NCBI GenBank assembly: GCA_963921195.1
Contig: OY992539.1
Span: 103,114,964 to 103,178,963, forward strand
Length of the DNA: 64,000 nucleotides
Direction: 5' to 3'
DNA from: Pegoplata infirma
Lineage: Eukaryota; Arthropoda; Insecta; Diptera; Anthomyiidae
Shown: in pieces, positions 1-11,547 of the stretch
How the letters are laid out: every line of letters begins with the position of its first letter
How positions within the stretch are numbered: the first letter of the stretch is position 1
Program-made: the position numbers and the translations under genes
The notes under the pieces: model-generated
The model's database searches: none
Seen by the model: only the letters and a program-made list of their open reading frames with translations
What the model was told of the DNA's origin: nothing

Positions 1-179
1 ATATGAAAAATTTGTCAAAATCTTAAAATGTCAAAACTAAAATATGTATATCACAATAAATCAGTATATTATTATTTTTAGAAACAGTAAACGCATATCG
101 TGTTTTTTTTTATAAATAATATATTTAACTAACCAAGAATAAGCTGAAGCAAAACCGTTCCGTTGTTGCTAACATAGAA

Positions 180-250
180 AGGTTCTGGTGGGAATCGAAC
201 CCAAAACCCCTGCTCTTACATGCAGATAACCACACTATATATTAATCTAT
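180..250 (-). repeat. tRNA-like fragment (SINE-type head)
   Basis: Read on the minus strand, 191-201 gives GGTTCGATTCC, a perfect RNA polymerase III B box in a T-arm-like context (GGGTTCGATTCCCACC). The 5' half does not fold into a convincing D-arm and acceptor stem, so I do not call a tRNA gene. The flank after the T-arm resembles that of the tRNA-like copy at 51505-51575, which suggests a dispersed tRNA-derived SINE family. The family assignment is inference. Confidence 0.4.
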
Positions 251-544
251 CGCAGCGCAGTAGAAAATCAAAAGTAATGAATTTAAACAGCATGCAACTC
301 CGATCAAAGCGCCGCAGACGAAAAATTTTACCAACAAATTTTAACAAAAAATCGCGCGATTTTTTGATCGGTGCTAATTCCAATTTTTTTTTATTTAGTT
401 AAAATTTAAGTTTCACACTTAAAACTTTTACATCAATTACTTATGCATTTTACGGGCTGTATTCTTAAAACAACGATCTATAAAAATAAATAATAACCAC
501 GTAACATATGGTCTTATCTTAAAAGTTTTTGTTTTCGTCTTAAA

Positions 545-622
545 GTTCTTCTGCGTAGCCGGCCTTCGGCCGGGCTTAGGGATTACAAACTCCATGCCTT
601 AGACCCACCCTCTCCGCAAAAT
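545..622 (+). repeat. GC-rich dispersed module with GGCCTTCGGCC hairpin
   Basis: A GC-rich island in AT-rich DNA. It contains the self-complementary GGCCTTCGGCC (561-571), followed by GGGCTTAGGGATTACAAA and CCACCCTCTCCGCAAA. Two further copies lie at 17004-17081 (same orientation) and 17145-17222 (inverted). It is probably a terminal or subterminal part of a transposable element whose full form I cannot define. Confidence 0.6.
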
Positions 623-689
623 AAAGCTTTTCTGTGAAGTATGTGTTTTGGAAAAAATGTGTTAGAAAAAAGTTTTTTTATTTTGTTTT

Positions 690-860
690 GGGCCATTTTT
701 CATTTCTTTTTTGGGCTTTTTTTCGTTAATTTTGGGCGAAGTTTCGTATTTTTCTTTTTGGGTCATTTTTCGTATTTTTTGGGCGATTTTGCATTTGGGC
801 GATTTTTCATAAAACTTTTTGTGCGATTTTTCTTTGGGCGATTTTGCCTACAGCCGTCAG
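690..860 (+). repeat. GGGCGATTTTTC word array
   Basis: Irregularly spaced copies of a word close to TTGGGCGATTTTTC, with variants GGGCCATTTTTC, GGGTCATTTTTC and GGGCGATTTTGC. A 99-codon open frame over this stretch (641-940) is a phenylalanine-rich reading of the repeat and not a gene. The rest of 860-1292 is AT-rich with degraded TCTCAG-type words and nothing else I recognise. Confidence 0.6.
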
Positions 861-1536
861 ATGCTGAAGAATTTTTTCTATATAAAAATATTTTTTTTTT
901 TTCAATGGAAAAAGTCTTAGATTCCAGAATATTTTTCTAAGACTTTTGGAGAAAAGTCTCAGCTTTTCCTATTAAAAAATCTTAGATTCAGAGGCAATCT
1001 ATTAGATTACCCACACAAATAATTTTTTTCAATCTAGTAGTTTAGACTATAATCCGCAAACCCAAATAGGCAAAGTTCGATACAACTCTGTGTTTATATT
1101 ATTTTCATTTTCCAACACTAAAAAACACCGAAACAAAGCCTGGCATTTTGATGACGCGCAGTGGGGAAAACAGTTTTTTTGTTGTCCAACTGTGCTTACA
1201 GGTCGCAATTCTTAACCGATTTTAGTGTTTCCTTGTTTGTATTTTAGCTAGTAAACTTCTGCATCGAACTGTCATGGTGGGTGTTTGAAAAAAATTTAGA
1301 ATACTTTTTATATTTTCCTAAAGTTCAGAAAATTTTCTTTTTTTCAGTATTTTTGCAATAAAAAATGTATTAGGCATGGGATGAATATGCTGTATAGACA
1401 AAATAAAGGAATTTGAACCTCTTATCAATGACGTGATCAGCATTTGCAAATTTATTATTATTATTTTGGTTTGTTATCATTATTTTGGTTTTTATAACCA
1501 GCCAAAAATTCAAGAATTTTCCTTTGTGAAAGCCTA

Positions 1537-3490
1537 CATATGTATATGGGTGAAATCAAAAAATGTCAACCAAACCATGTAATCGTGTAATATCTCATAC
1601 ATTGGTTAAAGTATTCGCATATTTTCTTTTGTACAACGTCATATACATTGCCGTTCTACATAACTAACACCATTCTGGATATTAATAAGCTATTTTAAAC
1701 TAGTTATTTTCATTTTTGTAGGCCAAATGTAAACTCCGTCGCCAATAACCATTTAAGTTTTTATACCCTCCAACTACAGTATGGGGGTATACTCACTTTG
1801 TCATTCCGTGTGTAACGCATCGAAATATCGGTCTAGGACCCCATATATTATTAATCAGTGATCGATTCTAATACATTCTAGCGATGTCCGTCCGTCCGTC
1901 CGTCTGTGGAAGACACGATACAGTCCAAAATAAAAGTGATAGACTCCTGAAATTTGGCACATATATGTCTTATGTTCATAGGCTGGTTAAGTTCGGAGAT
2001 GGGCAAAATCGGACCTGGGGGGAAAAAGTTCCCCCTTGAAGAACTAAACAAACCTCTAAAAAATACCATATTTTTACATGATTTTTTGTGTTTTTGTTTA
2101 ACAAATCCAACATTTTCGTGCTACAAGAAGTTCAAGGTCCTGCATTTGGACCCACAGAATTAGAAAAAAATCGTTTGACGGTCCGCCCCCCCCCCCCCTT
2201 TTATGGGCGTGGAATATATTTTTTTTTTTTTATATAATGATAAATTTGTATTTCTTTAGTGCAAAAGGCATAAGAATTATTTTTTTTAACACTTATTCGA
2301 GAGGAATTGTGCCCCCCAATTACCACTACCGACCCCCCCCCAAAAAAAAAAAGAAGACGCCCCTGCAATTTTTTTTTTTATTTGCATGTTGGAGGGTATA
2401 AAAGATTCGGCACAGCCGAATTTAACACTCTTACTTGTTAACTTTAACCGGTTATAACTTAAAAACCAATAAACCAAGAGCTTAATAATTGACTACATTT
2501 TTAAAGAGGCAATGGCGACGTTCTTAAAAAAAAAATTATATACTCATAACTATCTGTTTTAGCCATGCAAACACCGCTTCAATTGTGTAACGATTTTTCG
2601 ACACTTTTTTTAGACATTGTGGAACCCGACAATTTTGTTGTTTTTGACGTTTAGAAAATAATATTTTATTGCCCCATTTATTAAACGCGAGGCTATAGAG
2701 TATCATTGTGCATCATTGGTTTCAATTTTTTTCATTGCATATTAATTTCCCGGTATAAAAAGCTAAATAATAAATGAAAAATCGAAAAATGCTGTAAACT
2801 CCGTCTCCACGTTTACAACAAAACTACTTAGCGTGTATCTGAAATATCGTCATATTTAGACGTATCTAGTTGACATCTAATGATTTTTTTTCGGAAACCA
2901 ATTTCCGACAAATAGTTTTTGAAAAAATAACAAAAAGTGACGAAATGTAAACTCCGTCTCTGTAAACTCCGTCAACTTTTTTTTTTTCAGATAGCAATAA
3001 AAAACTTTATGTAGTTGTTAAAACCGATGCAAATATTAACACTAGTCATTCAAAAAATAAAAAAAAAACTCATTTTAACAGATATAAAAATAAACTTATT
3101 TTACATTTCCTTAGAAAAATCCTCTTAAAAAAATTAATTGTAAAATCTTTAATAACAAAAACAAGAAAAAAATCCTAATTACAAAAATTGTTAGTAATTA
3201 CATAAATATGTTTTTTTTTAAATTACAATAAAATGTTTTCAAAGAAAATTCAAAAAATTTAATGTATTTTTCTACGGTGAATGTCAACTCCGTCACCAAA
3301 AAAAAATCATAAAATTGTCGATAAAATTTGTTTGAAACAATTTGTAGAAGAGATTTTTTATAGTTATATAAGTAGTGATGTAACATATCGATTTTAATAA
3401 AAAAATTCACCAAAAATTAAAATTTTTTGTTTGTACAATTTTGGCTCAAAAACACAGACATTTTTTGATTTCACCCATATGTATGTATCT
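1537..3490. mobile_element. Foldback element FB-H (left-arm copy)
   Basis: The ends are inverted copies of TATGGGTGAAATCAAAAAAT (about 1545 and, inverted, about 3465-3480), extending outward into CATATGTA-type sequence. The interior carries five copies of TGTAAACTCCGTC (one reads TGTCAACTCCGTC) and a nested mini-me copy at 1759-2440. No coding sequence is seen. The mirror copy lies at about 13645-15790 in the right arm. Family unknown. Confidence 0.6.
1759..2440 (+). mobile_element. mini-me-like element (left-arm copy)
   Basis: Starts at TATACCCTCCAACTACAG and runs through a conserved block (CATCGAAATATCGGTCTAGG), a short TA-rich stretch, the GCGATGTCC core and a (GTCC/GTCT)n tract. It ends in a hairpin, ATTCGGCACAGCCGAAT, followed by TTAACACTCTTACTTGTT. 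The order (TA)n, core, (GTCY)n is that described for dipteran mini-me elements. The 3' hairpin is reminiscent of Helitron/DINE-1 relatives, which is inference. Reading frames over it are spurious. Confidence 0.65.
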
Positions 3491-3497
3491 TTAAAAA

Positions 3498-4341
3498 TAA
3501 CACATCGTGACAAAACTGACCACTATTTTAGAAATCAAGAGGTGTGACCAACGTTTCTATATATTTGAGACATGCTGATTCCAATGGCGTACTCCATTTT
3601 TCGATGTATGGTACAGTTTTCTTTCAAAATGTCATTAAAGATTTGCTGATTTCAAGTAAGTTTTTTAACAAAAAAAATTGCAAAGTTAATGATTTTTAAA
3701 TTGTATGGCAAGGAAAACAAAGATATGACTTGTATCACTATTTCTTATACAAATTTGGTTTAAAGATTTTCATCTTAAGCCCTTAAATTCGCGAACTTCT
3801 TCAATTTTTGAGGTTTTCGTGAAATTAACCGCCAAATGGTTTTTTGAAAAAAACTTGCTTCTAGTCAATCAAAAAGGCATCCCTAACAATACAAGTAATG
3901 GCTATGTTTTATGGACCATCATAATGAAAATCGCAAAAAAACCTTTTTTCTTGTATATGGCAGCATCACTTTACGAGATGATTTAAGGCTCCATCTTTTA
4001 GTATATAATGTGGGAACCTTACACAATGAACTGACCAAAAATTGTCCAAAAAAATTGTTAGTATGGCAAACACTAAAATAATAGTTTTTGTTAAAATAAC
4101 TTTTGCAAATGAAAACTTTTTTGGTCAAATTTTTGGTCAGTTAATTGTTTAAGGTTCCCACATTATATAGTAAAAGATGGCCCCCTAAATCATCTCGTAA
4201 AGTGATGTTGCCATATACAAAAAAAACTGGTTTTCACGATTTTCATCATGATGGTCCATATACATAGCGGTTTTTTGTACACTATCCGCAGTGTTAGGGA
4301 TGCCTTTTTGATTCACTAAAAGCAAGTGTTTTATCAAAGAC
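3498..4341. mobile_element. Foldback element FB-A, interrupted (left-arm copy)
   Basis: An imperfect palindrome centred near 4075. CATCCCTAACAATAC / AGTGTTAGGGATG and matching CATCTTTTAGTATATAATG blocks face each other. The second arm is cut at 4341 by the element 4344-6569 and resumes at 6572-6615 (TAATTTCGCGAAAACCTC). A less disrupted relative at 19014-20116 shows the uninterrupted order. The mirror copy is at about 12792-13637 plus 10520-10565. It has no coding capacity and its superfamily is unknown. Confidence 0.7.
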
Positions 4342-5047
4342 TACACTCAAAAAAAAAAGTTTGTAAAATGACATAAAATCCCCGTGATTTTACGGGGCAG
4401 GTTTTGTAAAATATGTACTAGCAAGAATCCCCGTAAAGTTACGGGGATAATTTGTAAATTGATTTAACAAAAGAAAATGTAAATTTACAATTTTTTTTTG
4501 TAAAATATCATCTTCGAGGTGAACATTTTTTTTGTAAATTTGCAAAAAATTTGGTAAATTTACAAAACAAAATTGTAAACTTACAGAAAAAGATTGTTAT
4601 TTTACAAGGAAAAATAGAAAATGAAAAAAATAAATTGTAGATTAACAAATTATTTGGTTAAACTACTGTTTTTTATGCAAAAAGCTTGTATATTTACAAT
4701 AAAAAGTGGTAAATTTAAAATTTTTATTGTATATGTACCATTTTTCTGCCGTAAAAACAGTAGTTTAACCATAAAATTTGTAAATTTACAATATTGTTTT
4801 TGTATTTTCTATTTCATTTTTGTAAAATTACAACTTTTTTCGTAAGTATACAATTTTGTTTTTTGAATTTTCATATTTATTTTGTAAATTTACAAAAAAA
4901 TTGGTTTATTTACATATTGGTTTTGTAAATTTAAAGGTTTTTTCCATTGGTGCATCTTATTTTTCCTTCTTCGGCAGCTGGAGTAGCACTTCAACAACCT
5001 GAAAAGATTTTTTTTCACTTGAGCACTTTTAACAAACTTTTTAATGT

Positions 5048-5587
5048 ATAGGGTGTTTTTTTTACTGTTACCGAACTTTAAATTAAAATAAAGTAAGGAA
5101 AAATTTTTTTAATATCAATGAAACTAACGTTATTGGATAGAATATTTTATGACATTAATGTTTAAAAATGATTTGGGAACATCTCGCCACCTCGAATGGC
5201 TCATACGTGGAGTAATCTGAACCTCCATTTTCACACAATTTTCACATAATTTGCAGCCGAATTTTGAAGGTGTTTAATTGTCACTAATTTATCGGAATAG
5301 ACAAGTTACTTTACATATCCCCAAAGAAAATAGTCCAATGGGCTTAAATCAAATGATCTTTGTAGCTAATTAACATGATATTTGAATAAAATTGAAGTTT
5401 GATAAACAGAATCATTTTTTTGATAGTAAATTTCGACTATGTGCGAGCGTTGCTCTTATGTAAGTTTTTGCATGATAAAATGTCAAACCATACTTAACAA
5501 AAACCAACCATCAGCTGTTAAATCGGTTGTAAAATAAAGCAGTATTACCAACTCAAAGTTGTGAACCTCTAAAAAAAACACCCTATA
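5048..5587 (-). mobile_element. mariner-type relic with AGGGTGTTTTTTTTA ends (left-arm copy)
   Basis: Inverted ends TAGGGTGTTTTTTTTA flank about 540 bp, with TA on either side. On the minus strand the interior reads as a decayed transposase C-terminus (see 5159-5357). It lies inside the larger TA-flanked element. The identical mirror copy is at 11548-12087. Confidence 0.65.
5159..5357 (-). pseudogene. Transposase C-terminal remnant, Tc1/mariner/IS630-type (left-arm copy)
   Basis: One minus-strand frame reads RSFDLSPLDYFLWGYVK, then a stop, then LVYSDKLVTIKHLQNSAANY, and after two more stops AIRGGEMFP. The SPLDYFLWGYVK motif with its Asp is the hallmark of the last catalytic block of mariner-like DD(E/D) transposases, and RGG followed by a hydrophobic stretch fits the C-terminus. 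It has at least three in-frame stops and lacks the DNA-binding domain and the earlier catalytic residues, so it cannot be active. The assignment rests on motif recognition. Confidence 0.6.
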
Positions 5588-6639
5588 TAACACTGCACTT
5601 TTTTATTTTTTTTTCGACATTTCGTTTTTCTTAAGTAGAACATATGAGAATTGCGAAGGAGGCTACACAAGAAATTTCTTATATTTTCAGGAAAAATTAG
5701 TCAAAAAATAAATTTTTTTTTGAATTTTTAATTATTTTCACAAGTATTTTTAAAAAATCGCAAAAAAAAAATTTGGATATTGTCGATTGGATGTTTAAGT
5801 ACCAGTTAAAATAAGAAAAATTTGATTTTTCATAATTGGCAGCTTTCTATTGACATTTTAGGTACCAAATTTAAAAAAAAATACCATAAAAATATGGTAA
5901 AATCACCAAAAAAATGGTAAAAATACAAAAAAAAAAAAAAAATAGAACAATTATATAGTAGAAACACATAAAAATTGTGGTATTTTACTTAACGCAAATT
6001 ACCAAAAAAATGGTGTAAAAATTATTTATAAAAAATTATTTTTAACTAAATTTTTTACTCCAAAACGCAAAAAAAAATCTGAACTTAGAAAATTTTTGCG
6101 TGTCCTATTGTTGAATAATTAATTTTTCTTTTGTAAAACAACATTAATTCTAGTAATAAAATAAGTTTTGTAAAATTATATTGGAATTTTGTACTTTTCA
6201 ATACATACATTTCAAACTGAAAACCTTGTAAACGATCTTAAAAAAAAAAAATGTTTGTAATAAAACATTTTTTTGGTAAAAAGACTAAATAACATCAAGT
6301 AAAATTATGTTGTACAATTACAGTTTTCTTGTGTAAAAAAACTAAACACCTTGTAATATTTTTTTAATTTGTAAAATAATTCACTTTTTTGTAAATTTAC
6401 CTAAAAAATTTGTAAAATAAATTTACCAACATATAATAGTAAAATTACAAAGCAAACTGTAGTTTTCGTTTTATTAAATATACAACAATTTTTGTAAAAA
6501 GACAAAAATATTAGTAAAATAGAATTACAATACCTTTTACTTGTAAATTTACAAACTTTTTTTTGAGTGTATAATTTCGCGAAAACCTCAAAAAATGAAT
6601 AAATTCGCGAAAAAAAATATTTATACTAATTTTTCTAGT

Positions 6640-6890
6640 TATTTAACACTCCTATAGTAAAAAAATTCAACAAAAATATGATTTTTCCAATTTTAAGAAT
6701 TTTGCTCATGTCGCACAAACTTTCAATCTTTGACAAACCCCAGAAAAATTTTATGTAGAAAATATTTGTAGAACATTTTAAACCTTGAAATGGACGTTTT
6801 ATTCTACTTCTGAAAAAGGACTACAATGACCCCTTAAAATGCCAGTTGGAGGGTTAATATGTTCTAAGAAAAGAACCGCCATGCAATTTT
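6640..6890. mobile_element. Half of foldback element FB-F (left-arm copy)
   Basis: Similar in order and wording to one half of the foldback at 41880-42535: ATTTTGCTCATGTCGCAC, a CTTTGACAA block, AACATTTTAAACC, then GGAGGGTTAATATGTTC and AAAGAACCG. Only one half is present here. The mirror copy is at 10240-10500. No coding content. Confidence 0.55.
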
Positions 6891-7379
6891 GCTGTAGACA
6901 TCAAACCGTATTTCGAAGCTCTGATATGTTTTTATTATAGTTTTTTTTTTACGTTTTCCAAACGCATTTGATACATAATTAAAAATTCAGTGGGCCATGG
7001 AAAAGAAATCTGAACTGACTTTGCAAAACCCTTTGGTTATTTTGTCCACTTGGTGGTCTACTTTCATATCGCGTTAAAGCCATTGAGGCTCATTTTTCTT
7101 GTTGCACAGTGTTATAAGACTTTTTTAAATAGAAAAAATCTCAAATTCTTAGCAATTTTTTTCATAGAACAAATCACAGATTCTGTGAATTTTTCCAATA
7201 TAAAAGTCTCTGGTTCTAATAAATTTTTCCCATAGAAAAATTCTCAAATTTTGCCTGAAGAAATTTTTTTTTTTATTTTTTTATAGAAAAAATTTAAAGA
7301 TTCAGATTCTGGGACTTTTCCAAAAAAAAAAAAAAATAAGATTCATAAATTCTACGATAAGAAACATTTGGACATTTTC

Positions 7380-7860
7380 TCAACACACAAAAAAAAAACT
7401 TTGTCAAATTACTAGGAAAAGTCTCGTAATCTCATCTTACCAATATTTGACAGTTTTCCTTGTTTTTTAGCAAATCGAAATTTAAATTTTTTTTGTAATT
7501 TTACAATTTTTTTTTGTGATTTTACAAATTTCCAAGATAATTTTACAAAAAAAATCTGGTAAATTCACGAGAATTCCTTGTAATTTTTATTGCGCCAAAA
7601 CTGTAAATTTAAAATTTTATTGGTAAAAAGCTTGAAAAATTACAAAATTATGGGTAAAAAGCTTGTAAAATTACAAGGAATTTTCGTAAAATAGGAGGTA
7701 GCAAAAAATCTCGTAAAATTACGAAGCCTCTTTGTAAATTTTATCTTGTCAAAAAATTTGTAAATTTACAATTTTATTTGTAAAAACCTTGTAAAATTAC
7801 AAAATTATTTGTAAAAATCTTGTAAAGGAATTTTTGTCAAATAGGAGGTAGCAAACAAAA
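7380..7860. repeat. GTAAAATTAC word array (left-arm copy)
   Basis: Starts with ACACAAAAAAAAAACTTTGT and continues as closely spaced near-palindromic words (TTGTAAATTTACAA, CTTGTAAAATTACAA). Each word can pair with itself and with its neighbours. The mirror copy is at 9275-9757. Before it, 7110-7330 holds weak AAAAATTCTCAAATTTT words related to the array at 27140-28370. Confidence 0.6.
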
Positions 7861-7894
7861 AGAAGGCTACAAGGTATCTTGGGTACTGCGCAAT

Positions 7895-8165
7895 AACTCC
7901 CAAATGAAATAACTCCCAAAAAAAAAAATGAAACAACGCCCAAAAATTTTACATACGATTTAGGACGGCGACACGAAATAACTCCCACATGAAATAACTC
8001 CCACGAAATAACTCCCAATGAAATAAATCCCACCAAAAATGAAATATGTCCCAATGGAGAAAAAAATGAAATAAGTCCCAACCCCAATGAAATAACTCCC
8101 ACTTACAAAATGAAATAAGTGCCAATGAAATAACTCCCATTAATAATGAAAGAAGTCCCAATAAA
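7895..8165 (-). repeat. GGGAGTTATTTCAT word array (left-arm copy)
   Basis: About fifteen copies of a 13-15 base word, read on the minus strand as GGGAGTTATTTCATTT or GGGACTTATTTCATTT. Spacing is variable and some linkers are only one or two bases. Reading frames here repeat the peptide words ISLGVIS, LISF and WELFHW and are artefacts of the array. The mirror is at 8970-9240. Unmirrored copies are at 16525-16955 and 17240-17465. Confidence 0.8.
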
Positions 8166-8496
8166 AAATTTAGAAGTCTCAACAAAAATGAAACAAACAA
8201 TAAGGGAAAATATATCAGTTAAGTCGAGCACGAGGATCCTGTTCTTACTTTCGGTACAATACAAACAAGTTATAATAACTGTGAAATGCGAAACTGACGG
8301 CTGATTTGTTTTTTTTCAGAGTTTTTCGAAAACATGCAAAAATACATACATTGAGTGTTCTATTTGACTTGCTTCGGTTAAATTCAAACATCGCATCAAA
8401 CATTTGTATGAAGCTCCGTATTCGAAAAAATGTAGGCGATTTTTGTTATCAAATTTTCGGTAATCGCGGCGATTTTTGGTACCAATTTATCGCCTG

Positions 8497-8640
8497 CTGC
8501 GCTTTTTCCAATAAATTCTGATAAAATCTTTTAAATTTTCGGTAAAATACAAATTTGTCGCATACGGCGCTTTTTACAACAGGTTGTAATTAAATCTTTT
8601 AAATTTTCGGTAACTTACAAATTTGTCGCAAAAGGGACCG
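8497..8640. other. Spacer of the giant palindrome
   Basis: 144 bp between the two arms. It contains two tandem-like copies of a motif reading AAATCTTTTAAATTTTCGGT followed by ACAAATTTGTCGCA, plus GGCGCTTTTTACAAC. The same motif set occurs outside the right arm at 16055-16205, where it forms a complete hairpin. The spacer therefore looks like the remains of a small hairpin element at the symmetry centre. Confidence 0.75.
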
Positions 8641-8969
8641 CAGGCGATAAATTGGTACCAAAAATCGCCGCGATTACCGAAAATTTGATAACAAAAATCG
8701 CCTACATTTTTTCGAATACGGAGCTTCATACAAATGTTTGATGCGATGTTTGAATTTAACCGAAGCAAGTCAAATAGAACACTCAATGTATGTATTTTTG
8801 CATGTTTTCGAAAAACTCTGAAAAAAACAAATCAGCCGTCAGTTTCGCATTTCACAGTTATTATAACTTGTTTGTATTGTACCGAAAGTAAGAACAGGAT
8901 CCTCGTGCTCGCCTTAACTGATATATTTTCCCTTATTGTTTGTTTCATTTTTGTTGAGACTTCTAAATT

Positions 8970-9240
8970 TTTTATTGGGACTTCTTTCATTATTAATGGG
9001 AGTTATTTCATTGGCACTTATTTCATTTTGTAAGTGGGAGTTATTTCATTGGGGTTGGGACTTATTTCATTTTTTTCTCCATTGGGACATATTTCATTTT
9101 TGGTGGGATTTATTTCATTGGGAGTTATTTCGTGGGAGTTATTTCATGTGGGAGTTATTTCGTGTCGCCGTCCTAAATCGTATGTAAAATTTTTGGGCGT
9201 TGTTTCATTTTTTTTTTTGGGAGTTATTTCATTTGGGAGT
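8970..9240 (+). repeat. GGGAGTTATTTCAT word array (right-arm copy)
   Basis: Mirror of 7895-8165, here with the word on the plus strand. The open frames 8936-9187 and 9034-9339 are readings of the repeat and not genes. Confidence 0.8.
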
Positions 9241-11547
9241 TATTGCGCAGTACCCAAGATACCTTGTAGCCTTCTTTTTGTTTGCTACCTCCTATTTGAC
9301 AAAAATTCCTTTACAAGATTTTTACAAATAATTTTGTAATTTTACAAGGTTTTTACAAATAAAATTGTAAATTTACAAATTTTTTGACAAGATAAAATTT
9401 ACAAAGAGGCTTCGTAATTTTACGAGATTTTTTGCTACCTCCTATTTTACGAAAATTCCTTGTAATTTTACAAGCTTTTTACCCATAATTTTGTAATTTT
9501 TCAAGCTTTTTACCAATAAAATTTTAAATTTACAGTTTTGGCGCAATAAAAATTACAAGGAATTCTCGTGAATTTACCAGATTTTTTTTGTAAAATTATC
9601 TTGGAAATTTGTAAAATCACAAAAAAAAATTGTAAAATTACAAAAAAAATTTAAATTTCGATTTGTTAAAAAACAAGGAAAACTGTCAAATATTGGTAAG
9701 ATGAGATTACGAGACTTTTCCTAGTAATTTGACAAAGTTTTTTTTTTGTGTGTTGAGAAAATGTCCAAATGTTTCTTATCGTAGAATTTATGAATCTTAT
9801 TTTTTTTTTTTTTTGGAAAAGTCCCAGAATCTGAATCTTTAAATTTTTTCTATAAAAAAATAAAAAAAAAAATTTCTTCAGGCAAAATTTGAGAATTTTT
9901 CTATGGGAAAAATTTATTAGAACCAGAGACTTTTATATTGGAAAAATTCACAGAATCTGTGATTTGTTCTATGAAAAAAATTGCTAAGAATTTGAGATTT
10001 TTTCTATTTAAAAAAGTCTTATAACACTGTGCAACAAGAAAAATGAGCCTCAATGGCTTTAACGCGATATGAAAGTAGACCACCAAGTGGACAAAATAAC
10101 CAAAGGGTTTTGCAAAGTCAGTTCAGATTTCTTTTCCATGGCCCACTGAATTTTTAATTATGTATCAAATGCGTTTGGAAAACGTAAAAAAAAAACTATA
10201 ATAAAAACATATCAGAGCTTCGAAATACGGTTTGATGTCTACAGCAAAATTGCATGGCGGTTCTTTTCTTAGAACATATTAACCCTCCAACTGGCATTTT
10301 AAGGGGTCATTGTAGTCCTTTTTCAGAAGTAGAATAAAACGTCCATTTCAAGGTTTAAAATGTTCTACAAATATTTTCTACATAAAATTTTTCTGGGGTT
10401 TGTCAAAGATTGAAAGTTTGTGCGACATGAGCAAAATTCTTAAAATTGGAAAAATCATATTTTTGTTGAATTTTTTTACTATAGGAGTGTTAAATAACTA
10501 GAAAAATTAGTATAAATATTTTTTTTCGCGAATTTATTCATTTTTTGAGGTTTTCGCGAAATTATACACTCAAAAAAAAGTTTGTAAATTTACAAGTAAA
10601 AGGTATTGTAATTCTATTTTACTAATATTTTTGTCTTTTTACAAAAATTGTTGTATATTTAATAAAACGAAAACTACAGTTTGCTTTGTAATTTTACTAT
10701 TATATGTTGGTAAATTTATTTTACAAATTTTTTAGGTAAATTTACAAAAAAGTGAATTATTTTACAAATTAAAAAAATATTACAAGGTGTTTAGTTTTTT
10801 TACACAAGAAAACTGTAATTGTACAACATAATTTTACTTGATGTTATTTAGTCTTTTTACCAAAAAAATGTTTTATTACAAACATTTTTTTTTTTTAAGA
10901 TCGTTTACAAGGTTTTCAGTTTGAAATGTATGTATTGAAAAGTACAAAATTCCAATATAATTTTACAAAACTTATTTTATTACTAGAATTAATGTTGTTT
11001 TACAAAAGAAAAATTAATTATTCAACAATAGGACACGCAAAAATTTTCTAAGTTCAGATTTTTTTTTGCGTTTTGGAGTAAAAAATTTAGTTAAAAATAA
11101 TTTTTTATAAATAATTTTTACACCATTTTTTTGGTAATTTGCGTTAAGTAAAATACCACAATTTTTATGTGTTTCTACTATATAATTGTTCTATTTTTTT
11201 TTTTTTTTTGTATTTTTACCATTTTTTTGGTGATTTTACCATATTTTTATGGTATTTTTTTTTAAATTTGGTACCTAAAATGTCAATAGAAAGCTGCCAA
11301 TTATGAAAAATCAAATTTTTCTTATTTTAACTGGTACTTAAACATCCAATCGACAATATCCAAATTTTTTTTTTGCGATTTTTAAAAATACTTGTGAAAA
11401 TAATTAAAAATTCAAAAAAAAATTTATTTTTTGACTAATTTTTCCTGAAAATATAAGAAATTTCTTGTGTAGCCTCCTTCGCAATTCTCATATGTTCTAC
11501 TTAAGAAAAACGAAATGTCGAAAAAAAAATAAAAAAGTGCAGTGTTA

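Larger units (their letters stand above)
4344..6569. mobile_element. TA-flanked CACTCAAA element, 2.2 kb (left-arm copy)
   Basis: The ends CACTCAAAAAAAAAAGTTTG and CAAACTTTTTTTTGAGTG are inverted, each flanked by TA (4342-4343 and 6570-6571). It splits FB-A, so it is the younger insertion. The interior is dominated by self-complementary words such as TTTGTAAATTTACAAA and by a nested mariner-type relic (5048-5587). The mirror copy is 10567-12789. TA flanks fit the Tc1/mariner superfamily, but no transposase links them. Related smaller elements: 25466-25971, 44436-45035 and 60952-61335. Confidence 0.7.
1293..8496 (+). repeat. Giant inverted repeat, left arm (about 7.2 kb)
   Basis: The whole stretch reappears reverse-complemented at 8641-16038. 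Paired positions sum to about 17133-17137 from the centre out to about 2150/14980. Beyond that the sum rises to 17331, because the right arm carries an extra 193-bp duplication. At least six chance reading frames of 61-101 codons are identical in both arms, so divergence is very low. Arm contents from outside in: foldback FB-H with nested mini-me, foldback FB-A split by a TA-flanked element, half of foldback FB-F, and word arrays. No host gene is seen. It could be a real large palindrome or an assembly product. Confidence 0.93.

Noticed and set aside
641..940. 99-codon phenylalanine-rich frame
   Set aside because: Produced by T-runs in the GGGCGATTTTTC array. It has neither a gene-like start context nor a known domain.
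7797..9339. Open frames with repeated ISLGVIS and WELFHW peptides
   Set aside because: They are readings of the GGGAGTTATTTCAT word array in both palindrome arms, with no domain and identical mirrored copies.
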